Assembly (NCBI GenBank): GCA_009838735.1
Contig: VXQZ01000020.1
Location: 68,103 to 132,102, forward strand
Source: Chloroflexota bacterium
GTDB lineage: Bacteria > Chloroflexota > Dehalococcoidia > Bin125
Reading direction: 5' to 3'
DNA: 64,000 nucleotides
Position numbers and translations under genes: made by a program. Numbering within the stretch: the first letter of the stretch is position 1; each line of letters opens with the position of its first letter. The notes beneath the pieces were generated by a model, which had not been told where the DNA came from, made no database searches, and worked only from the letters and a program-made list of their open reading frames with translations. Of the stretch, positions 17,441-25,832 are shown in pieces.

Positions 17441-17495
17441 AGACAGTCCCGAAACGATTAAACCGGTCGATTCGATGTGAGCTTATCCAAAACTC

Positions 17496-18833
17496 CTACT
17501 GGGCAACGTATTCGAACACTTCAATGTCGGTGATGGAGCCATCAGCGGTGAACTCCCAGACGCCGATGTAACCGTGCGTGCTGTCGCCGTGCTCATCCCA
17601 CTCGATGATGCCTGCTGCGCCTTCGTAGTTGATCTCCTGCCCGCTGCGGGCTGCTTGTAGACCGTCGGACAGGCTCTCCGGGCTGGAGATCACAACGAGG
17701 CCAGGCTGCGCACCAATGCTGCGCAACTGGTCCCGAATCCCTGCGCCGTCCGACGATCGGGCTGCCTCCGCAGCCAGTGCGAGGGCGATGGTGGCGTCGT
17801 ATGCCTCCTTCACGTACGGAAGCTGCGGTGGCTCTCCGTGCTCATCGAGGTATGCCCGGATCCACGCTTCGGAAGAGGGGTTCGACGGCGCGGGAGCCAC
17901 ATACGTTCCACGCATGCCCGCCAGTCGCTCAGGCCCGATCGCTTCACTGACGCCCGGCGCCCGTGCCGGCGCGCCGAAGACAAACTGGTCGTAGTAGCCC
18001 AGTTCGAGCGCCTCACGCAGGATGAGGATCCTCTCGGGAGGGAACGAGATTAAGACGAGGGCCTGCGGTCCGAACTCGACGGACTGCTCAAGTTCGGCGA
18101 TGAAACTGGGAGATCTGGGGTCTACGCCGATCGCCTTGATGGTTCCCGTCCAATGTTGCTCGAATGCGGTCGCCATTCCCTGACCGAACGCGTCGTCCCG
18201 GTAGATCAGGCCGACATTGTCGTAGCCCTGCTGCTCGGCAAGTCCGGCCAGATAGCGGCCCTCAACGTGGTCGGCGAGGGATACCCGAAAGAGGAAGTCG
18301 TCATCGTCGGCCAACGTGATCTGCGATGAGGTCCCGACCGGTGAGATGGTTGGAATCTTCGCGGGTCCGCTGACCGACTCGGCCACCGCCAACGCCATCG
18401 CGCTGGACATCGGGCCAACCAATCCGTGGACATGCTCCACATCGATCAGTCGCCGAGCCTCATCGACGGCGATCGTGGGATCCAGCGCCGTGTCGCCGAC
18501 GGCAGTCTCGACCGGCATGCCCCAGACCCCGCCCGCTGCATTGATGTGCTCGATGGCGAGTTCGAAGCCCTTGAGCAGTTCTTGTCCATAGTTGGCCAGC
18601 GGTCCGGTGAAGTCGAGCAGCAAGCCCAGCTTGAGCGGCTCTGTGGGCAGATCTGCCTGGATCGATCGCTCAGCATTGGTGCTCTCGTCGGTGGACGGCT
18701 GTTCCAGGGCCGGCTGAGCGTCCAGGTCTTCTGTCTGCTCAGACGCGGAGCCGCAAGCGGCAACGAACAGGGCGAGGACGACGACAAGCGTCAACAGCAG
18801 GCGCACGCGAAACCGTCTCGCTGGCCGACTCAT
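17496..18833 (-). CDS. Type-I solute-binding lipoprotein (LivJ-like)
   Basis: This is a 445-residue lipoprotein. I chose the ATG at 18833 because GAGG lies 6 nt upstream and the protein then starts with a typical basic n-region followed by LLLTLVVVLALFVAAC; in-frame ATGs at 18848 and 18881 only add Arg-rich residues. The binder domain starts PLKLGLLLDFTGPLANYG and has EHINAAGGVWGMPVET, GDTALDPTIAVDEARR, VGPMSSAMALAVAES and IYRDDAFGQG. It is closely related to its neighbours, so the group arose by local duplication. The ligand is unknown. Confidence 0.88.
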   Translation of the reverse strand: MSRPARRFRVRLLLTLVVVLALFVAACGSASEQTEDLDAQPALEQPSTDESTNAERSIQADLPTEPLKLGLLLDFTGPLANYGQELLKGFELAIEHINAAGGVWGMPVETAVGDTALDPTIAVDEARRLIDVEHVHGLVGPMSSAMALAVAESVSGPAKIPTISPVGTSSQITLADDDDFLFRVSLADHVEGRYLAGLAEQQGYDNVGLIYRDDAFGQGMATAFEQHWTGTIKAIGVDPRSPSFIAELEQSVEFGPQALVLISFPPERILILREALELGYYDQFVFGAPARAPGVSEAIGPERLAGMRGTYVAPAPSNPSSEAWIRAYLDEHGEPPQLPYVKEAYDATIALALAAEAARSSDGAGIRDQLRSIGAQPGLVVISSPESLSDGLQAARSGQEINYEGAAGIIEWDEHGDSTHGYIGVWEFTADGSITDIEVFEYVAQ

Positions 18834-18946
18834 GACCGACCTCTTCATCCCGCCGCGCCTTACCGAGACCCTGCCGGCCATCTGGAGACGGTGAGCGCAG
18901 CGCCGTTCGCGCTGCGCTCACGGTTAGCCGATCCTTGCGGTCGGGG

Positions 18947-21508
18947 TTATTCGTTCAGGTCGAACTCCGTGACGCTGATTTCGACGATCTCGCCACCCTC
19001 GTAGGCCCAGACGCCGATGTAGCCAGAGGTGATGTCGCCGGCGTCGTTCCAGTCGAGCGAGGTGGCGGCGCCTTCAACATTGATGCGCTCACCGTTGGCG
19101 ATCGCGGCCAACGCGCCGGCCGCGCCCTGCGCGCCGGCCGGATAGACGTCGCCCGGCGGCGCCGCGATCTCGCGGAGGGCGTCGCGGATTGCCGCGGGAT
19201 CCAGGGATCCGGCCGCCTGCGCGGCGAGTCCAATCGCCATCGCGGCGTCGTACGCCTCGGGAATGAACGGCAGCGGACTCAACTCTCCGAACTCGGCGAT
19301 GTAGGCCTCGTTAAACGCAGCGAGCGACTCAGACTCTGGTCCCGGCGCCGGAGCGGTGCCGCGCATGCCTTCGAGATACTCGCCGCCGATCGCGTCGACC
19401 AGTTCCTGGCTCTTGCTGCCGTCAACGAAGAGGAACTCGTCGAACAGACCCTGCTCCAGGGCTTCGCGGATGAAGATCTCGGCTTCCTGGGGGAAGGCGA
19501 TCACGATCAGGACCTCGGCGCCGTCGTCGGCGGCCTGCTGCAGTTCAGCCAGGTACGAGGCCTGGCGCGGCTCGATCGAGACGAGATTGGCGTCGCCGGT
19601 CCAGGCGGCTTCAAATGCTTCGGCCAGGCCCTGTCCGTATGGATCGTTGAGGTAGATCACGCCGACGTTGCTGTAGCCCTCGTCGGCCGCCAGTTGGGCG
19701 AGCACCGGACCCTGCGCCGCGTCGGAAACGGTGCTGCGGAAGAGGAAATCGTTGTCATCGGCGATTGTGAGCTGCGGCGAGGTCGCTGAGGGCGAGATCA
19801 CCGGGATTCCGGCGTCGGCAGCCACGGACTCGACGACGGCGAGTGTGATCGAGGAAGCCAGCGGTCCGACGATCGCGTGGACGCCTTCAACCTCGATCAG
19901 ACGACGGGTCTCTTCGGTGGCCTGGGTCGGGTCGAGCGCGGTGTCGCCGGTGACGATCGCGACCGGTTGGCCCAGCACGCCTCCGGCCCGGTTGAGGTGC
20001 TGAACGGCCAAGACGACTCCGTTGAGGATCTCCGGACCGAACTCGGCCAGCGGTCCGGAGAAGTCGGCGAGGAAGCCAATCGTGAGCGGCTCGTCGGAGA
20101 TCATGGCTTGGTCGTCCGACGCGCTGGGAGTCGCCACGATCGGGCCGCCGCTCAAATCAAAGGCGGTCACGCTGACCTCTTCGATCGTCCCGTCGGAGAA
20201 TTGCCAGACGCCGATGTAGCCAGACGTGACGTCGCCATTGGCGTCCCAGTCGAGCGAGGTGGCTGCGCCGTCGTAGTTGATCTCGTCACCACTGCGGATC
20301 GCGTCGAGCGCATCCGCGATGCCGCTCGCACCGGCGGAGACGGACTCACCCGGAGGCGCAGCCGCGTTGCGCAGGTTGTTTCGAATCGCGCCCGAATCGA
20401 TAGAGCCGGCCACTTCCGCTGCCAGCCCGATGGCAACGGCGGCGTCGTAGGCCTCGCGGATGAAGGGCAGCGGAGACAGTTCGCCGTACTCGGCCACATA
20501 GGCTTCGTTGAAGGCGCGCAGCGAGTCCGACTCGGGACCAGCCGCCGGCGCGGTGCCCTGCATACCGTTCAAGTACTCGCCGCCGATCGCATCGATCAGA
20601 TCCTGGCTCTTGGTGCCGTCCACGAAGAGGAAATGGTCGAACAGACCCTGCTCGAGCGCTTCGCGCAGGAATACCTCGGCCTGCTGCGGGAACGCAATCG
20701 CAATCAGCGCTTGCGCGCCGTTCGCGGAAGCCTGCTGCAGCTCGGCGAGGTACGACGCCTGTCCGTCCTCGATCGACACCGAAGTGAAGTCGCCGCCCCA
20801 CGCGCTCTCGAACGACTCGGCGAGGCCCTGTCCATAGGGATCGTTGATGTAGAGGATTCCGACGTTGCTCAAGCCCTGACTGGCCGCAAGCTGGGCCAGG
20901 ACGGGACCCTGAGCGGCGTCCGATGTCGTGCTGCGGAAGAGATAGTCGTTGTCTTCTGCGATCGTCAACTGTGGCGAAGTCGCGGACGGCGAGATGATCG
21001 GCACGCCGGACGGCGTCGCGACTGATTCCGCGACAGCAAGGGTGATCCCCGAGGCCAGCGGCCCGACGATCGCATGCACGCCCTCGACTTCAATCAACCG
21101 CCGCGCCTCCTCGGTCGCCTGGGTCGGATCGAGTCCCGTGTCGCCGACGACCAGTACCACGTCGTGACCGAGTACGCCGCCGGCATCGTTGAGGTGTTTG
21201 ATCGCCAGTTCAACGCCAGTTTGGATCGCGGGTCCAAACTCGGCCAGCGGACCTGAGAAGTCGGCCAGGAAGCCGATCTTCAGCGGTTCGTCGGCAACGG
21301 GCGCGGCCGGCTGCGCCTGCTGCTGATCCTGTTGCTGTCGTGCGGGTGCGGCAGTCGTCGTGCCTTGCTGCTCGTCCTGCTGTTGTTCGGCTACTGCCTG
21401 CTGCTGTTGCTGCTGGTCCGGGTCGTCGTCGCCACAGGCGGCCAGAAGACCGAATGCCAGCGCAGCGAGCAATCCCAGAGCAAGAATGTTCTTCAATGTT
21501 CGATTCAT
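18947..21508 (-). CDS. Double-headed solute-binding lipoprotein: two LivJ-like domains in tandem
   Basis: The 853-residue product has a signal ending LLAAC (Cys25), a Gln-rich linker (about 32-70), a full type-I binder domain (74-453), a short linker (454-472) and a second full domain (473-853). Both domains begin DEP-L-IGFLADFSGPLAEFG and share long identical runs such as RRLIEVEGVHAIVGPLAS and VSDAAQGPVLAQLA or near equivalents; both end in a TSLDW...GDxTSGYIGVW segment. Binding proteins are normally one domain, so one lipid anchor presenting two pockets is unusual. I chose ATG 21508 because the upstream in-frame part precedes an obvious lipoprotein signal. It may serve the livGFHM permease. 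Confidence 0.9.
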   Translation of the reverse strand: MNRTLKNILALGLLAALAFGLLAACGDDDPDQQQQQQAVAEQQQDEQQGTTTAAPARQQQDQQQAQPAAPVADEPLKIGFLADFSGPLAEFGPAIQTGVELAIKHLNDAGGVLGHDVVLVVGDTGLDPTQATEEARRLIEVEGVHAIVGPLASGITLAVAESVATPSGVPIISPSATSPQLTIAEDNDYLFRSTTSDAAQGPVLAQLAASQGLSNVGILYINDPYGQGLAESFESAWGGDFTSVSIEDGQASYLAELQQASANGAQALIAIAFPQQAEVFLREALEQGLFDHFLFVDGTKSQDLIDAIGGEYLNGMQGTAPAAGPESDSLRAFNEAYVAEYGELSPLPFIREAYDAAVAIGLAAEVAGSIDSGAIRNNLRNAAAPPGESVSAGASGIADALDAIRSGDEINYDGAATSLDWDANGDVTSGYIGVWQFSDGTIEEVSVTAFDLSGGPIVATPSASDDQAMISDEPLTIGFLADFSGPLAEFGPEILNGVVLAVQHLNRAGGVLGQPVAIVTGDTALDPTQATEETRRLIEVEGVHAIVGPLASSITLAVVESVAADAGIPVISPSATSPQLTIADDNDFLFRSTVSDAAQGPVLAQLAADEGYSNVGVIYLNDPYGQGLAEAFEAAWTGDANLVSIEPRQASYLAELQQAADDGAEVLIVIAFPQEAEIFIREALEQGLFDEFLFVDGSKSQELVDAIGGEYLEGMRGTAPAPGPESESLAAFNEAYIAEFGELSPLPFIPEAYDAAMAIGLAAQAAGSLDPAAIRDALREIAAPPGDVYPAGAQGAAGALAAIANGERINVEGAATSLDWNDAGDITSGYIGVWAYEGGEIVEISVTEFDLNE

Positions 21509-21662
21509 GGCTCGCCTGCTTTCATCTCTCCGATAGACAGAGCTTATGTATGTATTCGGAAGGTTATCGATCACGTGTAGCAATCGCCGTCGGGGGTGTG
21601 CCACTCCAAACCGGGCACGTTTGCGAAGTGTATCGAGCGTGACGTTGACCGGCGTCTCCCGA

Positions 21663-22610
21663 TCAGTCGTCGAACGCGCTCAGGACTAGCTCGTCGAACT
21701 GCTCGTACAGGCGCGGATTGTTGGGAATCGACTCGAAGACGAACCCCTGGATGCCAACGGCCTCGTATTGCTCGAACACGCGGATCAAGTGCTCTGCCGG
21801 ACCGATCGGCAGGTGTTGCAACTCGTCCTCCGCCATCCCCTCGCCGTGGATCTGACGCAGGCGGTCAATCTTGTGCTGCTCGTAGACCAGAGCCGGTCGC
21901 ATTACGGTCGTGAGGTAGATCTCGGACGGATCGCGGCCCGCATCGGCACAATGTCGATGAATGACTTCGATCAGCCGTGCGACCTCCTCGGGCGTGCCGC
22001 GGATGTTGCAGATGTCGCCGTGTCGCGCCAGCGTGCGCAGCGTCCGTCGCTCGCCGTTGCCGCCGATCATGATCTGGACGAAACCGCCTGGATGATCGGG
22101 ATGGGCGCGAGGCGCAAACGGCGCGTTGTTGAGCTGATAATGCTCGCCCTGGAAGTCGACACGGTCATCCGCGTGGAGCAGCGCTCGAATGAGTTCGGTC
22201 GCTTCCTCGAGCCGATCGGAGCGCTCCTTGATCGACGGGAAGTCCCAGCCGTAGAAGCCATGCTCTCGCGCATGGCCTGCGGCGCCCAGCCCCAGGATGG
22301 CGCGGCCGCCGGTGTTGTGATCGAGCGTCGCCGTCATCTTCGCGACCAGGCTGGGACTGCGGTACGTAACGGCCGACACCAACGTGCCCAGCATCAAGGT
22401 CGAAGTGGCTTCGCCGATCGCCGCCAGCGACATCCAGCCTTCGAGTGAGTCGCCCGTCTCGTCCATGAAGTCCAATGGGGGCACGAAGTGGTCGTAGGTC
22501 CAGGCCGAGTGCCAGCGCGTCGCATCCATCGTCTGCGCGACGTCTCGCATCAGCGAGAAGTTGGTCTGGTTGCCGGGAATCTGCGCGCCGAAGGTGAGTC
22601 GCATCGTCAT
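21663..22610 (-). CDS. LLM class flavin-dependent oxidoreductase, duplicate A
   Basis: This 315-residue luciferase-like barrel enzyme shows TFGAQIPG at the first strand, WTYDHFVPP, LMLGTLVSAVTYRSPSLVAKM, GGRAILGLGAAGHAREH and IMIGGNGERRTLR, as in F420/FMN-dependent LLM oxidoreductases. It is nearly the twin of the next gene (22635-23582), 24 bp away, including the same C-terminal FESIPNNPRLYEQFD. A notable difference is Gly-His in place of Trp-His after LGLGAA. AAGG lies 7 nt before the ATG. The substrate is unknown. Confidence 0.87.
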   Translation of the reverse strand: MTMRLTFGAQIPGNQTNFSLMRDVAQTMDATRWHSAWTYDHFVPPLDFMDETGDSLEGWMSLAAIGEATSTLMLGTLVSAVTYRSPSLVAKMTATLDHNTGGRAILGLGAAGHAREHGFYGWDFPSIKERSDRLEEATELIRALLHADDRVDFQGEHYQLNNAPFAPRAHPDHPGGFVQIMIGGNGERRTLRTLARHGDICNIRGTPEEVARLIEVIHRHCADAGRDPSEIYLTTVMRPALVYEQHKIDRLRQIHGEGMAEDELQHLPIGPAEHLIRVFEQYEAVGIQGFVFESIPNNPRLYEQFDELVLSAFDD

Positions 22611-22634
22611 CGTTGAACCTTGCCTGAATGTGGA

Positions 22635-23582
22635 TCAGTCGTCGAAGGCGCTCAGCACTAGGTCGTCAAACTGCTCGTAGAGCCGTGGATTATTGGGGAT
22701 CGACTCGAAGACGAATCCCGTGATTCCGATCGCCTCATATTCCTCGAACAGGCTGACCAGATGCTCGGCCGGACCGATCGGCAGCCGCTCACGCTGCTCG
22801 TCGGACATTCCCTCGCCGTGGACCTGTCGCAGGCGATCGATCTTGTGCTGCTCGTCGACCAGCGCCGGCCGCATCACGGTAGTCAGGGTGATCTCCGACG
22901 GATCGCGTCCCGCGTCCTCGCAGTGGCCGCGAATCACGCCGATCATTTGCGCGACCTCTTCCGGCGTGCCGCGAATGTTGCAGATGTCCCCGTAGCGAGC
23001 GAGCGTACGCAGCGTTCGGCGAGCTCCGTTGCCGCCAATCATGATTTCGATCGCTCCGCCGGGGTGCTCGGGATGCACGCGAGGCGCGAACGGAGCGTGA
23101 TCGAGCCGGTAGTACCTGCCTTCAAACTGGACCGGTCCGTCGCCGCGGAACAATGCCCGGATCAGCGCGGTCGCCTCTTCCAGCCGGTCGGAACGTTCTT
23201 TCAGTTCGGGGAAATCCCATCCGTAGGCGGCGTGTTCTCGCTCATGCCAGGCCGCACCCAGACCGAGGATCGCGCGTCCGCCGGTGTTGTGGTCCATGGT
23301 CGCGGTCATCTTGGCCAGCAAGCCGGGATTGCGATAGGTCACGCCCGAGACCAGCGTGCCCAGCATCAGGTTGGACGTCGCCTCTCCCAGCGCGGCCAGC
23401 GTCATCCAGCCCTCGAGCGAATCCTGCGTCTCGTCCATGAAGACCAGCGGCGGGACAAAGTGGTCATACGTCCAGGCCGAGGACCAGCGGGTCGCATCCA
23501 TCGTCTGCGCCACATCGCGCATCAGTGAGAAATCGGTCGAGTTGCCGGGGATCTGCGCCCCGAAGGTCATTCGCATGGTCAT
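22635..23582 (-). CDS. LLM class flavin-dependent oxidoreductase, duplicate B
   Basis: This 315-residue paralogue of the gene at 21663-22610 has the same length and only scattered substitutions. Motifs are WTYDHFVPP, LMLGTLVSGVTYRNPGLLAKM, GRAILGLGAAWHEREH and IMIGGNGARRTLR; the Trp-His pair in the middle motif is the common LLM form. AAAGGA precedes the ATG. The two are probably co-transcribed. Retention of two copies suggests related but distinct substrates. Confidence 0.88.
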   Translation of the reverse strand: MTMRMTFGAQIPGNSTDFSLMRDVAQTMDATRWSSAWTYDHFVPPLVFMDETQDSLEGWMTLAALGEATSNLMLGTLVSGVTYRNPGLLAKMTATMDHNTGGRAILGLGAAWHEREHAAYGWDFPELKERSDRLEEATALIRALFRGDGPVQFEGRYYRLDHAPFAPRVHPEHPGGAIEIMIGGNGARRTLRTLARYGDICNIRGTPEEVAQMIGVIRGHCEDAGRDPSEITLTTVMRPALVDEQHKIDRLRQVHGEGMSDEQRERLPIGPAEHLVSLFEEYEAIGITGFVFESIPNNPRLYEQFDDLVLSAFDD

Positions 23583-23608
23583 GGTTGTTCCTTTCGCAAG
23601 CAGCTGCT

Positions 23609-23638
23609 CGTCATTGCCGCGCTTGTCGCGGCAATCTC
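23609..23638 (+). repeat. CGTCAT-type palindrome, unit 1 of inverted pair
   Basis: A 9-bp perfect stem, ATTGCCGCG / CGCGGCAAT with a 5-nt loop, is flanked by CGTC and CTC. An inverted copy lies at 23675-23704. The two differ at five of 30 positions, and four of those form two compensatory base-pair exchanges. Confidence 0.75.
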
Positions 23639-23674
23639 GCTGAGGTGCGCACTGGCGTCAATGCTCGGAGCTGC

Positions 23675-23704
23675 GAGATACCCGCGGCAAGCGCGGGTAT
23701 GACG
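23675..23704 (-). repeat. CGTCAT-type palindrome, unit 2 of inverted pair
   Basis: Read on the minus strand it begins CGTCATACCCGCG and closes with CGCGGGTAT, a perfect 9-bp stem. With unit 1 it forms a head-to-head pair like BIME arrangements of REP elements, located upstream of the LLM pair and downstream of the hydratase gene. Confidence 0.75.
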
Positions 23705-23730
23705 GTGTTGGTTGGTGCATCGCTCTGAGC

Positions 23731-24534
23731 TTAGTTCCCCCGATAGACCGGCGGGCGCTTCTCGGCGAACGCCTTTGGGCCTTCCTTGAAGTCCTCCGTC
23801 TTTCGGATGTGGGCCGAGAGCAGCTCCTCCATCCGGATGCCCTCATCAATGGGAAGTGACAGTCCGCGCACCGCCGCCTCCTTGATCGCGCGCTGGGTCA
23901 ACGGCGCACCGGCAGTGAGCTTCTCCGCCCAGGCGCGAGCCGTCGGCATCACCTCATCGGCTGGCACGACACGGTTCACGAGACCAACCGACATCGCGCG
24001 TTGTGCATCGATGTGCTCGCCCATGAGAAGCATCTCCATGGCGAAGGTCCACGGCAGCTGACGAGTCAGCCGCTGCGTCGCGCCCAGCGTCGGCACGATC
24101 CCGCGAATCACCTCGGGCAGCCCGAACTGCGCGTGCTCCGCCGCGATCCGCAGATCGCAGGCCGACAGCAGTGTCAGGCCGGCCGCCAGGCAGTACCCAT
24201 TGACCGCTGCGATCATCGGCTTCCAGATCTGCATGCCGCCGTCAATGGTGTGCCGCAGCGACGGCTGAAAGACGGGCCAGTTGACGTTCTCGGCGCCCGG
24301 ACGGGTGGGAATCGTTTTCTTCAAATCGGCACCGGCGCAGAATGCGCGGTCCCCGGCGCCGGTGACGATTCCCACCCAGATATCCGGATTGTCCCGAATC
24401 TCAACCCAGATGTCGGCCAGCGAAGCGATCAGGTCAGGGTCCAGGGCATTCATCGCTTCGGGACGATTGAGCGTCACGGTGGCGATGTGGTCGGACAGTT
24501 CGAAGATGGCGGTGTCGGTCGTGAGGTCAGTCAT
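23731..24534 (-). CDS. Enoyl-CoA hydratase/isomerase family protein
   Basis: This 267-residue crotonase-fold protein typically hydrates trans-2-enoyl-CoA. The oxyanion-hole segments are FCAGADLKK and NGYCLAAGLTL. Both catalytic Glu positions of classical hydratases are present, in FGLPEVIRG and about 20 residues later in FAMEMLLMG. It lies next to the CaiB-family gene and may act in the same CoA pathway. TAGCCT lies 9 nt before the ATG and there is no clear ribosome site. Confidence 0.9.
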   Translation of the reverse strand: MTDLTTDTAIFELSDHIATVTLNRPEAMNALDPDLIASLADIWVEIRDNPDIWVGIVTGAGDRAFCAGADLKKTIPTRPGAENVNWPVFQPSLRHTIDGGMQIWKPMIAAVNGYCLAAGLTLLSACDLRIAAEHAQFGLPEVIRGIVPTLGATQRLTRQLPWTFAMEMLLMGEHIDAQRAMSVGLVNRVVPADEVMPTARAWAEKLTAGAPLTQRAIKEAAVRGLSLPIDEGIRMEELLSAHIRKTEDFKEGPKAFAEKRPPVYRGN

Positions 24535-24586
24535 AGTGGTCGCAGGCTACTAGCGCCTGCTCACGGGAACACCCAGACCAATCAAC

Positions 24587-25792
24587 TCAGGCGACAACCT
24601 CGCGTTCCCGGAGCGCGGCGACCGCTTCGGCGTCGTATCCCAACGCCGCCAGCAAGTCCTCCGTATCTTGCCCGCGAGACGGGGCTCCTCCCCGGACCCT
24701 TCCCGGCGTCCTCGACAACTTGGGCGCGACTCCCGCCTGTCGCATCATTTCGCCGTCTGGCGTCGGCACTTCCACCACCATCTCACGGGAGAGATTATGT
24801 GGATCGCCCAACGCCTCCTCGAGCGACAGCACCGGCTTGGCGCACACGTCAACGTCGTTCAGGATCTGGTCCCACTCCTCCGCCGTGCGTGACTTGAACG
24901 CGGCGGCGAAGGCGTCGCGAATCTCTGTTCGACGACGAGGATCAGATGTGCCCTGGTCGTCGATGTACTGTTCCAGGTCCAGCGCCCGGCACAGGTTGGC
25001 ATAGAAGTACGGCTCCATTGAGCCGACCGAAAACCAACGGCCATCGGCAGTCTCATAGACCTGATAGTGGGGCTCGCCGCCGTTGAGCACATGCTGCGCC
25101 GGCCGCATATCCGCGCCTGCGCCCTCGTAACCGGCCAGCGCCGAGGTGATCAGCGACATCGAGCCGTCCGACATGGCGAGATCGATGTACTGGCCCTCAC
25201 CGGTCCGCTCGCGAGCCTGAATCGCGCAGACGATCGCGAACGCCGCCATCAGTCCGCCGCCGGCGAAGTCGGCAATGATGTTGACCGGGATGGCAGGTCG
25301 GCCATCCGCGGCGAAGTCACCGATCATACCCAGCGCCCCCGCGGTCGCGATGTAGTTGATGTCGTGACCTACGTGGGGCGCGTAAGGCCCGGTCTGGCCG
25401 AAACCTGACAGCGAGCAGTAAATCAGGCGCGAGTTCCTGGCCGAGAGCGTGTCCCAGTCCACGCCCAGTCGTTTGACCACACCGGGCCGAAACCCCTCAA
25501 GCACGACGTCGGCCTCGTCCGACAGTTGATAGAAAATCTCCCGCGCTTCATCGGCCTTGAGATTGAGTCCGATGGAACGCTTGCCCCGACCCAGCGCATA
25601 GGACGAGTACCGCCTCCGTTCCTCATTAGGATCCCTCGAGACGTCTCTGCGGCCCCGCGGTCTGCCTGCCTGCTCGACCAGGATCACCTCCGCCCCCATG
25701 TCGGCCAACAACATCGAGCAATACGGTCCCGGCGCCAGCGCCGACAGATCGACGACCCGAATTCCGTCCAACGGACCATCAAGTGTTGTCAT
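24587..25792 (-). CDS. CaiB/BaiF family protein, alpha-methylacyl-CoA racemase-like
   Basis: This is a 401-residue class III CoA-transferase-fold protein. The region GHDINYIATAGALG (His143) followed by NIIADFAGGGLMAAFAIV (Asp175) matches the catalytic His and Asp of alpha-methylacyl-CoA racemases such as mycobacterial MCR, rather than only the Asp of true transferases. The N-terminus (LDGIRVVDLSALAPGPYCSMLLADMGAEVI) is typical of the family. It would interconvert (2R)- and (2S)-methylacyl-CoA, allowing oxidation of branched chains; CoA transfer is the alternative. AAGGG precedes the ATG. Confidence 0.85.
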   Translation of the reverse strand: MTTLDGPLDGIRVVDLSALAPGPYCSMLLADMGAEVILVEQAGRPRGRRDVSRDPNEERRRYSSYALGRGKRSIGLNLKADEAREIFYQLSDEADVVLEGFRPGVVKRLGVDWDTLSARNSRLIYCSLSGFGQTGPYAPHVGHDINYIATAGALGMIGDFAADGRPAIPVNIIADFAGGGLMAAFAIVCAIQARERTGEGQYIDLAMSDGSMSLITSALAGYEGAGADMRPAQHVLNGGEPHYQVYETADGRWFSVGSMEPYFYANLCRALDLEQYIDDQGTSDPRRRTEIRDAFAAAFKSRTAEEWDQILNDVDVCAKPVLSLEEALGDPHNLSREMVVEVPTPDGEMMRQAGVAPKLSRTPGRVRGGAPSRGQDTEDLLAALGYDAEAVAALREREVVA

Positions 25793-25832
25793 CGCTACGT
25801 CCCTTCTCGTACTACCAGTGACCTTGCTCAGG

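Noticed and set aside
19877-21025. 382-codon plus-strand frame inside the double binder gene
   Set aside because: It is antisense to a clear lipoprotein gene and rich in Arg, Asp and Gly as expected from a complement frame.
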